From CAVPKN01 sp964588495 (GTDB lineage Bacteria > Chlamydiota > Chlamydiia > Chlamydiales > JAAKFR01), in contig CAZPPS010000012.1 in NCBI GenBank assembly GCA_964588495.1, forward strand, positions 1-58,171: 58,171 nt of DNA, read 5' to 3'. The notes beneath the pieces are model-generated. The model saw nothing but the letters and a program-made list of their open reading frames with translations. It was not told the origin of the DNA and made no database searches. The translations under genes and the position numbers were made by a program. This document shows, in pieces, positions 32,849 to 40,691 of this stretch (positions within the stretch are counted from its first letter, which is position 1; every line of letters starts with the position of its first letter).

Positions 32849-33148
32849 AACAACCTTTTGTGAACCTCAAAAAGAAATTGAATAAAAACTTTTGAGAAAA
32901 GAACACTTTTAGTCTTTGTTATTTTCTTTGAGGCTCCAATTATAGCCAAGTTTATGATATGAGGCAAGGGATTAGAGTTTTTAAATAAAGAGTTGACATT
33001 TGGCCAGCCCTGTCTGTGCCCGTGCCCAATTTTTAAAGAGTGTTCCATTTTTTGAGATCAAGAAAAGAATGAAAATCTTTATAGAGTCTTAAAGATAAAA
33101 TGAGTATAATCTTCCTCTTTAAATATAAACAAGTGTGAGGACTTAAGG
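32849..33148. other. 300-base divergent intergenic region
   Basis: This lies between divergent ntt and the small membrane-protein gene and must hold both promoters. A CTGTCTGTGCCCGTGCCCAA fragment at about 33009-33030 belongs to the GTGCCC-type repeat family. Otherwise it is A/T-rich and I see no gene. Confidence 0.6.
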
Positions 33149-33595
33149 ATGTCGTACCAGGTAACAATTACAAGCGTACAAGCGCCAGATATTAATACAC
33201 AAATAGCCAAAGGTTGCGTAGTCACTTTCGGAGTTATCGGAGCCGCCTTGTTTGTCATCGGCTGCCTGGCAGCTACAGGACATCTTTCGGGTGTCGTAGC
33301 CGGAGGTTGTGCAGTGGGTCTTGCGATCCCCTTGCTGATTGCCGCACTTATCAACAGTTCCCGTGGTAAGTTGAGCGCTATCTGTAAGGTGATCATGAAT
33401 GTGGCTCTGGTTATTATCGGCGCTCTTGCGTGTGCTGGGGTTATTTCAGGAGCAGCTGTTGGCTACGCGATCGTTACACCGGTCTTTCTTGCATTCCTAG
33501 CAAACTGTTGTCCTGAACTTTGCGCTCGCGTGAAGGATTGTGGAATTGATTTGGGTGAGGATTGTGTGAATCTCGGAATCACCTATATTAGTTAG
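33149..33595 (+). CDS. small four-span membrane protein, tandem family member 1
   Basis: The 148-residue protein has four hydrophobic segments (about 23-43, 48-69, 81-101, 103-120) and a cysteine-rich tail (CCPELCARVKDC). FVIGCLAATGHLSGVVAGGC aligns directly with LIIIGSLALKGHLTGIVAGG of the next gene, showing duplication. GAGGA and AAGG precede the ATG. No signal peptide. The topology would suit an inclusion membrane protein, but the function is unknown. Confidence 0.65.
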   Translation: MSYQVTITSVQAPDINTQIAKGCVVTFGVIGAALFVIGCLAATGHLSGVVAGGCAVGLAIPLLIAALINSSRGKLSAICKVIMNVALVIIGALACAGVISGAAVGYAIVTPVFLAFLANCCPELCARVKDCGIDLGEDCVNLGITYIS

Positions 33596-33629
33596 TTATT
33601 GATTTTCATAAGTTAATTTGAGAAAAAGT

Positions 33630-34145
33630 ATGGCGAATAAAATTCATGCCGGGCTGCAGGATGGCACTCAAAAACTATGGCAAATGCCTAGTCGACAAAC
33701 TTTGGGATATGCTGCTGCTATGGGAGTCCTTGGGGTTGCCTTGATAATCATTGGATCCTTGGCATTAAAGGGTCATCTTACAGGAATTGTAGCGGGGGGT
33801 TGTGCAATTGGGCTTTCTGTTCCCGCCGCTATCGCAACGATTGTAAAAATGGCAACCAGTGGGGATGCTGAGAAGTGTAGCGGCGTGATCATTTTAGTGA
33901 ATCTCGCAGCTCTCACGGTTTTCGGCGCGCTGACTTGTGCCGGATTGATGTCTGGATTTGAGCTTGGTTATGTCATTCTTCCCCTAACAATTGGCACATT
34001 GGCAGTGATATTCCGCAAAATTTTTGAGGCTGCTTGTTTTGTTAGTTGTGCAACATGTTGTATAGCAGGTGTTTCTATTGGTGAAGCCGGTATACGCAGG
34101 GGTTTGGAGGAGACTCGGAAAAATACTGCTCAGGTCGCATATTGA
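33630..34145 (+). CDS. small four-span membrane protein, tandem family member 2
   Basis: About 171 residues from the ATG at 33630 (MANKIHAGLQDG); the TTG at 33618 is less likely. It has four hydrophobic segments as in the preceding gene, and HLTGIVAGGCAIGLSVP matches HLSGVVAGGCAVGLAIP there. The tail is again cysteine-rich (CFVSCATCC). A probable terminator follows. Function unknown; candidate Inc-like protein. Confidence 0.65.
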   Translation: MANKIHAGLQDGTQKLWQMPSRQTLGYAAAMGVLGVALIIIGSLALKGHLTGIVAGGCAIGLSVPAAIATIVKMATSGDAEKCSGVIILVNLAALTVFGALTCAGLMSGFELGYVILPLTIGTLAVIFRKIFEAACFVSCATCCIAGVSIGEAGIRRGLEETRKNTAQVAY

Positions 34146-34156
34146 TTTTTCTTAAC

Positions 34157-34184
34157 AGAGCATCTATGATGCTCTCTTCTTTTT
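34157..34184 (+). terminator. probable intrinsic terminator
   Basis: AGAGCATC, loop TAT, GATGCTCT followed by CTTCTTTTTG. An eight-base perfect stem with a T-rich tail, 12 bases after the stop of the second membrane-protein gene. Confidence 0.55.
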
Positions 34185-34193
34185 GAGTTTAAT

Positions 34194-34658
34194 ATGACAG
34201 ACACTTCTGCAGCAATAAAACAACCGATCCACAGTGGGGCAGTTTATAAAGCGGCCTACGATCAAATGTTGGGCAATACGGAAACGTGTGACAAGATTGT
34301 CAATCTTTTGAGCAATGGCATTCTAATGGCAGTCTTTGTCATTGGTTGTGTAGGGGCAGCTCAATTGATCCCAGCAGCTGAAATGGGTTGGACCATTGTG
34401 GGATTAGGGGGGGCTTATTCGGCTCTCAAGCTATTAGCCTGTAGGCTAGGCTCCCGCAAAATCGACCTCTTGTGGTCAGTTTTGACGAATGCGGTGGTGG
34501 TCAGTTTTGGAGCATTAACTGCTCTTGGCATCTTGACAACTGGCCAGGCGGGCTATGCTCTTATTGGAGTTAGTTTAGCAAATACTGTGCTTGCCATCCA
34601 AATAATGCTGATCGCCAAGAAGTGTCTTCCTGTCCGGAAGAAGCTCAGTTCTGAATGA
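34194..34658 (+). CDS. small four-span membrane protein, tandem family member 3
   Basis: The 154-residue product has a polar N-terminus (about 45 residues) and four hydrophobic segments. Its similarity to the two preceding genes is faint (VFVIGCVGAAQLIPAAEMGW against FVIGCLAATGHLSGVVAGG), but length, topology and position suggest a diverged paralogue. It begins right after a terminator, so it may have its own promoter. Function unknown. Confidence 0.6.
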   Translation: MTDTSAAIKQPIHSGAVYKAAYDQMLGNTETCDKIVNLLSNGILMAVFVIGCVGAAQLIPAAEMGWTIVGLGGAYSALKLLACRLGSRKIDLLWSVLTNAVVVSFGALTALGILTTGQAGYALIGVSLANTVLAIQIMLIAKKCLPVRKKLSSE

Positions 34659-34697
34659 ACCGTCATGCCGGCCATGTTCCGTACTTAAGAGAAACAA

Positions 34698-34890
34698 AAC
34701 GCAGAAGCGCAAAGAGAGAATTTATTTTTTCTTTTTCTCTGTCCTCTATCGTTTAAAAATGACTCACAGACTTGACTGCCGCAACATTTCGGGTATTTAA
34801 AAACCACAGAGAGCAAAGAGCACACAGAGAGAAGGGATTATTTTTTTCTTTGCGTCCTTAGCGCCTCTGCGTCTGTGCGTTTTTACTGCC
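34698..34890. repeat. nested ACAGAG/GCAAAG hairpin element, copy 3
   Basis: The outer arms are AACGCAGAAGCGCAAAGAGA and TTTGCGTCCTTAGCGCCTCT; the inner arms are CTCTGTCCTCT and ACAGAGAGCAAAGAGCACACAG. The core has CTGCCGCAACATTTCGGG then TATTTAAAAACCACAGAG, almost identical to copy 4 near 45.1 kb. It fills the gap between the convergent third membrane-protein gene and pgk. Confidence 0.85.
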
Positions 34891-34938
34891 TCAGGAGTGG
34901 AAGCACAGGTCGGTCACGGTCTCGGGCAAGCACGGAAA

Positions 34939-36129
34939 TTATATGTCAGAAAGGGCTTCGATACCGGGGAGGGTGCCGTACTCGAGAAGCTCGAGGGTAG
35001 CGCCGCCGCCAGTGGAGATATGGCTCATTTGATCGGCAACGCCTGCCTGGTTGATGGCGGCAATAAGATCGCCTCCTCCAACAACTGTATTGGCAGATAG
35101 TTGGGCAACAGTGCGGGCAAGCTCATGTGTTCCCTTCGCAAATTGGTCGATTTCGTAAACTCCAAGTGGACCGTTCCAGAGAATTGTTTTTCCGTCGGCG
35201 ATTTTTTGGGAAAAAAGCTTAACGGTGGCAGGGCCAATGTCAAAACCTGAAAAGTTTTTGGGGAAATTGTCCGAAAAAGATACTGTCTGGGAAGGGGATT
35301 CTTCGCTGCAAACGGCTGCTGCAATACAGTCTATAGGCAAAATAATTTTGCTTCCCTGTTGTTTGAGAATTTCTTTGGCAAAAGAAACGAGCTCTTCCTC
35401 GACAAGGGAATTCCCCGCATCGATGTTCTGTGCTTTTAAAAAAGTGTAGGCCATCGCCCCTCCGATCAAGAGAAGGTCGACTTTCTTCAAAAGAGAGGTG
35501 ATTACACCGATTTTGGAAGAAACTTTGGCTCCTCCCAGAAGGGCATAAAAGGGTTTTTGTGGATTTTCTAACAGATTTCCCAAAACAGTGATTTCTTTTT
35601 CCATCAGAAAGCCCGCAGCGGCCTTGTGGGGAAAGTAGCTGGCGACAGTGTAAGTAGAGCTGTGTTTGCGGTGAGAGGTTGCAAAGGCATCGTTGACATA
35701 ACAATCGCCAAAACTGGCCAATTCTTTGGCAAAAGAGGAGTCTTCTTCGGGATGTTCTTCGGCTCTATGAAATCTCAGGTTTTCAAGCAAAAGGATAGAG
35801 CCAGGACCCAGCTTGTTCACTTTTTCACGGACAGCCTCGCCTATGCAATCGGGCGCCATCTCAACTGTTTGATTGACTAAAGAGGCGAGCACCTTGGCAA
35901 CCGGCGCTAACGATAGTTGGGGTTTAACCTGATTTCCCGGTCTTCCCAAATGGCTCATTAAAATCAGAGAGCCCCCCTGATCTAAAACATAGCGAATCGA
36001 GGGGAGAGAAGCCTCAATGCGTGTCGGATCCACCACATTCAACTCGTTATCCAAAGGGACGTTGAAATCGACGCGCATGAGCACTTTTTTTTCGCGGATA
36101 TCGAGATCTTTAAGAGTCAGCTTATGCAT
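34939..36129 (-). CDS. pgk: phosphoglycerate kinase
   Basis: The 396-residue glycolytic enzyme converts 1,3-bisphosphoglycerate and ADP to 3-phosphoglycerate and ATP. Signatures include VLMRVDFNVPLD, MSHLGRPGNQVKP, LLENLRFH, the ADP site NGPLGVYE and the glycine-rich VVGGGDLIAAI. The start is the ATG at 36129, with GGAG 6 bases upstream and an eight-base overlap with the thioesterase stop. It is the last gene of a pdxS-pdxT-thioesterase-pgk string. Confidence 0.97.
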   Translation of the reverse strand: MHKLTLKDLDIREKKVLMRVDFNVPLDNELNVVDPTRIEASLPSIRYVLDQGGSLILMSHLGRPGNQVKPQLSLAPVAKVLASLVNQTVEMAPDCIGEAVREKVNKLGPGSILLLENLRFHRAEEHPEEDSSFAKELASFGDCYVNDAFATSHRKHSSTYTVASYFPHKAAAGFLMEKEITVLGNLLENPQKPFYALLGGAKVSSKIGVITSLLKKVDLLLIGGAMAYTFLKAQNIDAGNSLVEEELVSFAKEILKQQGSKIILPIDCIAAAVCSEESPSQTVSFSDNFPKNFSGFDIGPATVKLFSQKIADGKTILWNGPLGVYEIDQFAKGTHELARTVAQLSANTVVGGGDLIAAINQAGVADQMSHISTGGGATLELLEYGTLPGIEALSDI

Positions 36130-36616
36130 CTGCTCTCCACTCCTTCTTAGCTTCTGAGTGGGCAATACGGTTTTTTTTGCGGATATCTGCTTCTTCAAAC
36201 CGCCTTTTTTCAAGGGGAGTTTCGGGGATAGCCGCCGGAATCGGTGCCGGTTTATGGTTCTCATCGAGGGCTACGAAAGTAAAATAGGCAGAAATGACGT
36301 GCCTGCGCTCTCTTGTGACCACGTTTTCAGCCATAACTTTAAGTCCCACCTCCATCGAAGTGTTCCAGGCTCTATTGAGAGAGGCTTTAAAAATCAGCAC
36401 CTCACCCAAAAAGGCGGGCGCTAAAAAATGGAGGGCGTCGACAGCAACTGTCGCGCACGCTCTTTCACTGTGCCTTTCGGCAACAACTAAGGCCAGGCGA
36501 TCCAGAATACTCATGACAAGGCCGCCAAAGAGGCTTCCGTTAGTATTTAGATCGTTTGGAAAGACCTTGTGTGTGTGGTTTTCGACAGCTGTAGAGGCGA
36601 CTGTTTTATCTTGCAT
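36122..36616 (-). CDS. hotdog-fold acyl-CoA thioesterase
   Basis: The 164-residue protein matches the YciA/ACOT-type thioesterases: VFPNDLNTNGSLFGGLVMSI, AVDALHFLAPAFLGEVLIF, and RRHVISAYFTFVALDE. It should hydrolyse acyl-CoAs in the cytoplasm. GGGG precedes the ATG. The start lies 70 bases inside pdxT; the overlap is real because the family motif itself begins only about 20 residues in. It overlaps pgk by eight bases. Confidence 0.9.
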   Translation of the reverse strand: MQDKTVASTAVENHTHKVFPNDLNTNGSLFGGLVMSILDRLALVVAERHSERACATVAVDALHFLAPAFLGEVLIFKASLNRAWNTSMEVGLKVMAENVVTRERRHVISAYFTFVALDENHKPAPIPAAIPETPLEKRRFEEADIRKKNRIAHSEAKKEWRADA

Positions 36617-37167
36617 AATTCCCCAAAGTACTTGTGTATCTTACAATCATCTGTCAATTCAGGATGGAAGGCAGCTGCCAAATGGAACCCTTGCTGGATC
36701 AGCACAGGCTCACTTTCATACTCTGCCAAGATTTTGACTTCTTGAGAATAAATTTGAGAGATGCGAGGAGCCCTTATAAAAAAAGCTGAGACAGTTTTGT
36801 AATTGCCTCCGTCCTCACAGAAATTGACATTCAAATCGGTAATAAAGGATGCGCTCTGTCTTCCATAAGCATTGCGGTTCACAGAGATATCTAATAAAGA
36901 CAGAATTCCCTCCCGCGCCATCAAAATCATGCCGGCACAGGTCCCAAAAATGGGAAAATTTTGGGCAAATTCCCGCAAAGGGGCTAAAAATTGCATGTCT
37001 TTGATTTGGCGGGTCATGACAGTGGACTCGCCGCCGGGAATAATGAGACCTGAGCAGCCTTTAAGTTCTTCAGGGTAGCGGACAAAAGCAGTAGCAAGGC
37101 CCACTATTTCCAGCATTTCTGCATGTTTGGCAAACGCCCCTTGAAGACTTAAAACCCCGATCTTCAT
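36547..37167 (-). CDS. pdxT: pyridoxal 5'-phosphate synthase glutaminase PdxT
   Basis: The 206-residue class I glutamine amidotransferase supplies ammonia to PdxS. It contains VLSLQGAFAKHAEML, PGGESTVM, the nucleophile in FGTCAGMILMA, and AAFHPELTDD for the His/Glu pair. About 15-20 residues at the C-terminus (SPLQLSKTTHTRSFQTI) extend beyond the usual end and overlap the thioesterase gene. It overlaps pdxS by one base. Confidence 0.95.
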   Translation of the reverse strand: MKIGVLSLQGAFAKHAEMLEIVGLATAFVRYPEELKGCSGLIIPGGESTVMTRQIKDMQFLAPLREFAQNFPIFGTCAGMILMAREGILSLLDISVNRNAYGRQSASFITDLNVNFCEDGGNYKTVSAFFIRAPRISQIYSQEVKILAEYESEPVLIQQGFHLAAAFHPELTDDCKIHKYFGELCKIKQSPLQLSKTTHTRSFQTI

Positions 37168-38051
37168 CAGACAACTCTGGAAGCGAGGAGTTCCTCTTTA
37201 CGCAACGTCCGGATGTCAATCCCAGTCATGGCATCTGCAAGACCTGCAGAAATTTGAGCCAGCATTTGCGCATCCTGATAGTAAGTCGCAGCTAAAACAA
37301 TGGCCCGCGCTCTGCTTGCAGGATCAGAAGATTTGAAGATTCCCGAACCGACAAACACAGTTTCTGCGCCCAATTGCATCATCAAGGCAGCATCTGCAGG
37401 AGTTGCGATTCCTCCTGCAGAAAAGTTGGGAACAGGAAGTTTTCCTGTAGCTGCAACCTGGCATACCAGCTCGTAAGGGGCTCCCAGGATTTTAGCTTCC
37501 TTCATAAGCTCAGAAGGGTCGAGATTCTTAAGGCGGCGAATGCCGCCCTGAATGGCGCGCATGTGGCGGACTGCCTCTACGATGTTACCCGTTCCTGCTT
37601 CGCCTTTTGTCCGGATCATGGCAGCTCCTTCGCCAATGCGACGCAAAGCTTCTCCCAGGTCACGGGCTCCGCAGACAAAGGGGATCTCAAATTTGTGCTT
37701 GTCGATATGGTGCTCATCATCTGCCGGCGTTAAAACTTCACTCTCATCGATAAAATCGACATCTAAAGCTGCCAGGATTTGAGCCTCTACAAAATGTCCA
37801 ATACGGCATTTTGCCATGACAGGGATGGAGACAGCTTCCTGAATCGATTTGATAATGAGAGGAGAGGTCATGCGGGCAACGCCCCCGTCTGCTCTAATAT
37901 CGGAGGGGATCCGCTCTAGGGCCATGACAGCACAGGCGCCTGCATTTTCGGCAATGATGGCCTGCTCAGGGGTTGTGACATCCATAATGACCCCACCCTT
38001 CAACATTTCGGCAAGGCCCACTTTGATTTCAAAAGATCCTGTTTTTTTCAT
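37167..38051 (-). CDS. pdxS: pyridoxal 5'-phosphate synthase PdxS
   Basis: The 294-residue barrel enzyme makes pyridoxal 5'-phosphate from ribose 5-phosphate, glyceraldehyde 3-phosphate and ammonia. Key features are MDVTTPEQAIIAENAGA, MAKCRIGHFVEAQIL, DFIDESEVLTPAD, and PVPNFSAGGIATPADAALMM. AGGAG precedes the ATG. With PdxT it gives de novo vitamin B6 synthesis, uncommon in host-restricted chlamydiae. Confidence 0.97.
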   Translation of the reverse strand: MKKTGSFEIKVGLAEMLKGGVIMDVTTPEQAIIAENAGACAVMALERIPSDIRADGGVARMTSPLIIKSIQEAVSIPVMAKCRIGHFVEAQILAALDVDFIDESEVLTPADDEHHIDKHKFEIPFVCGARDLGEALRRIGEGAAMIRTKGEAGTGNIVEAVRHMRAIQGGIRRLKNLDPSELMKEAKILGAPYELVCQVAATGKLPVPNFSAGGIATPADAALMMQLGAETVFVGSGIFKSSDPASRARAIVLAATYYQDAQMLAQISAGLADAMTGIDIRTLRKEELLASRVV

Positions 38052-38065
38052 GACGCTTATGTCTC

Positions 38066-38815
38066 CTACAAATCTGCAAAAGGGTTGGCAGCCTCTTTAA
38101 AGCCACCCCCTTTTTTTCTTTTTTTTAGTTCCTGGCGGATCGTAAAGAGAAGGTCCTGGTCGAAATCCACATGAGCCGCCCACTGCAGATATTGAAGAGG
38201 GACTTCGTTGAATGGCCTACCCTTATGCTTGCCAAGGGGCATATATTTCATTTTAATGGGACGGGAAAGTACATCAAAAATTTGCTCGAGCGTTGTGTAT
38301 TTACGGATGAGATGCTTGAAGACTTCAATGTTCATGATCACGTCGTTGAGAGCGCGGTGAGAACCGGGATTTTTCACATTGAAATGGTTTGCCAGATTCT
38401 CTAAGGAATTGTTGGGGCTATCCCCATAAAGTCTTGCAAGACGGAGAGTATCGATGCACTTGGATCTGAGCAATGTGGAGGTGAGCCCTGCCCGTTTGGC
38501 CGCTTTTTCAACCATCTCTAAATCATAGCCAATCCCATGTCCAATGACGATATCACTGCCGACAAATGAGAGTAAATCGGGGAGTATATGTTCCATTGTT
38601 GGCTTGTCTGCGACCATTTCTTCAGAGATGTGGTGAATGGCAAAAGAGGCTTCAGAAATAGGACAGTCCGGTTTTACCAGGCTCTCAAACTGATCAAGAA
38701 TCTCGGACAAAGAAAAACGGACAGCCGCGACCTCGAGGATCCGGTCATTATCAGGATCCAGCCCTGTAAACTCACAATCGAGACAGATAAAAGAAATATT
38801 TTTAAGCAGGGGCAT
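38066..38815 (-). CDS. DEDDh 3'-5' exonuclease with DUF3820-like tail
   Basis: The 249-residue protein is a DnaQ-type exonuclease: FICLDCEFTGLD (motif I DxE), GHGIGYDLEMV (motif II) and HRALNDV (motif III, H and D). The C-terminal 60 residues (MPLGKHKGRPFNEVPLQYLQ) match the DUF3820 module that accompanies some exonucleases. It may serve as a proofreading subunit or in RNA/DNA repair. A dnaQ next to tsaE is also found in Chlamydia. Its start overlaps engB by 14 bases. Confidence 0.88.
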   Translation of the reverse strand: MPLLKNISFICLDCEFTGLDPDNDRILEVAAVRFSLSEILDQFESLVKPDCPISEASFAIHHISEEMVADKPTMEHILPDLLSFVGSDIVIGHGIGYDLEMVEKAAKRAGLTSTLLRSKCIDTLRLARLYGDSPNNSLENLANHFNVKNPGSHRALNDVIMNIEVFKHLIRKYTTLEQIFDVLSRPIKMKYMPLGKHKGRPFNEVPLQYLQWAAHVDFDQDLLFTIRQELKKRKKGGGFKEAANPFADL

Positions 38816-39395
38816 TTTTTCCTAAAATTTGATTGAGCGCAGCGATCAATTCTTTCCGTCCGACATTTTTGGTTGTCGAATAGTGTACATAGGGAAGGTC
38901 TTTTAGCCTATCGGTTATTCGCTTGGTTTGGGCGTTTCTTTCAGATAGGGAGACCTTGTCAACTTTAGTTAAGACCAAAATCGTGTCGAGTTTGTGGAAA
39001 GTGATCCACTCTAGCATTTGTAAGTCTTCGGGCGTGGGGTCTCTGCGGATATCAAAAAGAAAGAGCAAAACTTTTAAGGTGGGGCGATTGGTGAGGTAAA
39101 AGCTGATCAGCTCGGCCCATTGTTTACTCTCAGCTTTGGGCCCTGCCGCATAGCCGTAGCCGGGCATATCGACGCAAATCAGCCGATTATCGATATTGAA
39201 GAAGTTTAAAGCTCTTGTTTTGCCGGGAGTTGAGGAGGTTTTGACAAGATCTTTCGACTTGAAAAGGTGATTGAGAAGGGAGGACTTTCCGACGTTGGAT
39301 CTACCGGCGACTGCCATTTCGGGGAGCTCGTCAAAGTCGGGGATATCGCTTTTTTTGACTACTGTGGTGATGAATTTAACGTTTTCAAACTTCAT
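38802..39395 (-). CDS. engB: ribosome biogenesis GTPase EngB/YihA
   Basis: About 197 residues from the ATG at 39395 (MKFENVKFITT), chosen because AAGGA lies 10 bases upstream and the family begins here; the frame is open another 43 codons through tsaE. GTPase motifs: G1 AGRSNVGKSSLL, G3 DMPGYGYAAGPK, G4 LTKVDK. It assists large ribosomal subunit assembly. It overlaps tsaE by 11 bases and the exonuclease by 14. Confidence 0.95.
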   Translation of the reverse strand: MKFENVKFITTVVKKSDIPDFDELPEMAVAGRSNVGKSSLLNHLFKSKDLVKTSSTPGKTRALNFFNIDNRLICVDMPGYGYAAGPKAESKQWAELISFYLTNRPTLKVLLFLFDIRRDPTPEDLQMLEWITFHKLDTILVLTKVDKVSLSERNAQTKRITDRLKDLPYVHYSTTKNVGRKELIAALNQILGKNAPA

Positions 39396-39810
39396 ACACG
39401 AGTGTCCTTGTTGCGTTAGAGTTATGGGAAAGAGTGATTTTGTGAATGTTTTGGGGAAGAAGTGGGGTAATTCTTTCGCTCCACTCGAGACAGCAGATGC
39501 CGTTTGCGTAGAAGTAGTCTTCAAAGCCTTGATTCAGGAAATCGAGGGGAGAATTGAGGCGGTAGAGATCAAAGTGGTAAACGGGGCAGGATGGCCCCTG
39601 ATAGACATTTAAATAGGCAAATGTAGGGCTGCAGATGTCGTGGGGGGGGAGGTTTGTCAATGCGGAGATAATTCCCTTTGCGAGAGTGGTTTTTCCGGCT
39701 CCCAGATCGCCAAAGAGGCAAATGATGGAGTTGGGTGGGAGATTTTTGGCAAGTTTTTGGCCAAAAGCGATCGTTTCTTCAGCGGAATGGGTGATATATG
39801 TTTTTTCCAT
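39385..39810 (-). CDS. tsaE: tRNA threonylcarbamoyladenosine ATPase TsaE
   Basis: The 141-residue ATPase works with TsaB and TsaD to make t6A37 of ANN-decoding tRNAs. Walker A is FGDLGAGKTTLAKGI; SPTFAYLNVY and HFDLYRL are family motifs. It contains a run of eight G on the plus strand at about 39642-39649 (two prolines). It heads the tsaE-engB-exonuclease overlap group. Confidence 0.95.
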   Translation of the reverse strand: MEKTYITHSAEETIAFGQKLAKNLPPNSIICLFGDLGAGKTTLAKGIISALTNLPPHDICSPTFAYLNVYQGPSCPVYHFDLYRLNSPLDFLNQGFEDYFYANGICCLEWSERITPLLPQNIHKITLSHNSNATRTLVYEV

Positions 39811-39826
39811 GCAAGTTTTTATAATC

Positions 39827-39865
39827 GGGCACGGGCAGGGGCACGGGCACGGGCACAGGCACGAG
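39827..39865. repeat. GTGCCC-type array
   Basis: GGGCACGGGCAGGGGCACGG then GCACGGGCACAGGCACGAG: about six tandem hexamers of GGGCAC with minor variation. It lies between the DUF2709-type gene and tsaE. Confidence 0.85.
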
Positions 39866-39884
39866 TTGAGTTCAAAAAGTACTC

Positions 39885-40598
39885 TTATTCAGCTTCGATC
39901 CACTTAGTAACGTAGGGATGGAAAGCTTCATACTCTGCCAAAGTTTCCACGAAGGCTGCAATTTTGTCTTCCTGGAGATGATCCTGAATAAAATTCAGGA
40001 AGGAGTCTTCGAGCTGGAACCGGTTCTGATTTTGCACTTCCACAAGAGTCATGGGCTTTAAATAACTTTCTTTGAAATCGCGGATGACGGCTTCTTTAGA
40101 GTTATAAAGTTTCCCTGTGACAGCCGAGGAGAAAACTGTTTTGGAAATGGGAGTTTTGAGGGGTTTGATGTAGTTTTTGATGATTTCAGGATCATCAGAG
40201 ACAAAAAAACGTTTGGCTTTCACGCCTCCAATTCTTTCATTATTTTCCGGACAACGGGAAACCCAATCGTAGATCGCATCTTGAGGATTTGGATGTGTGT
40301 TGTCTGCAAAAACTTTGCCTGTAAAGGGGCAGATGTAGATTTTTTTGGTCAATTCATTGACAGCTGGAGGGCCATAACCGATTTTGATTTCAGTCTCTCT
40401 CCAAACTTTCCCTTCATCTTCCAATTTTTTGAGAGCGGTTTCTGCACTTTGATAGATGATTTTGTCGCGGACAAATACGACAGGACGCAAGTTGAAGCGG
40501 TGTTCCAGGTAAAAGAGATAGGCCGCCAGAAGTTCGGGAGAGCGTTTCTCTTTCAAAAATTGTAAAAGGGAACTTTTCACTTGTTCAGAAAGTGCCAT
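39885..40598 (-). CDS. DUF2709-type conserved chlamydial protein
   Basis: The 237-residue soluble protein sits exactly where Chlamydia trachomatis has a hypothetical gene between tsaE and trxA, and I recall this family as DUF2709. It contains IYICPFTGKVFADNTHPNPQ and DWVSRCPENNER, then SSAVTGKLYNSKEAV, two similar elements with a Cys/His-poor, zinc-ribbon-like look. GAGGAA precedes the ATG. Function is unknown; conservation in an obligate intracellular phylum suggests an essential or host-related role. Confidence 0.75.
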   Translation of the reverse strand: MALSEQVKSSLLQFLKEKRSPELLAAYLFYLEHRFNLRPVVFVRDKIIYQSAETALKKLEDEGKVWRETEIKIGYGPPAVNELTKKIYICPFTGKVFADNTHPNPQDAIYDWVSRCPENNERIGGVKAKRFFVSDDPEIIKNYIKPLKTPISKTVFSSAVTGKLYNSKEAVIRDFKESYLKPMTLVEVQNQNRFQLEDSFLNFIQDHLQEDKIAAFVETLAEYEAFHPYVTKWIEAE

Positions 40599-40691
40599 CT
40601 GTATTCCTCAAAAAATACAATTAAAAGGAAGAGTCTACCAGAGATATCTGTTACCTACAAGTAGAAAAAACCCTGCGAAATTAACCCCTAT

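Noticed and set aside
36130..36264. Upstream 45-codon extension of pgk
   Set aside because: It is antiparallel-frame overlap within the thioesterase gene; the ATG at 36129 has GGAG 6 bases upstream and matches the family start.
39396..39524. Upstream 43-codon extension of engB
   Set aside because: It overlaps the tsaE coding region in another frame and lacks family conservation; the ATG at 39395 has a ribosome binding site.
39642..39649. Run of eight G in tsaE as a phase-variation tract
   Set aside because: tsaE is expected to be essential and the tract is only eight bases, so switching is unlikely; not claimed.
39827..39865. GGGCAC tandem array as a CRISPR or phage attachment site
   Set aside because: It is a simple hexamer array without spacers or an integrase nearby.
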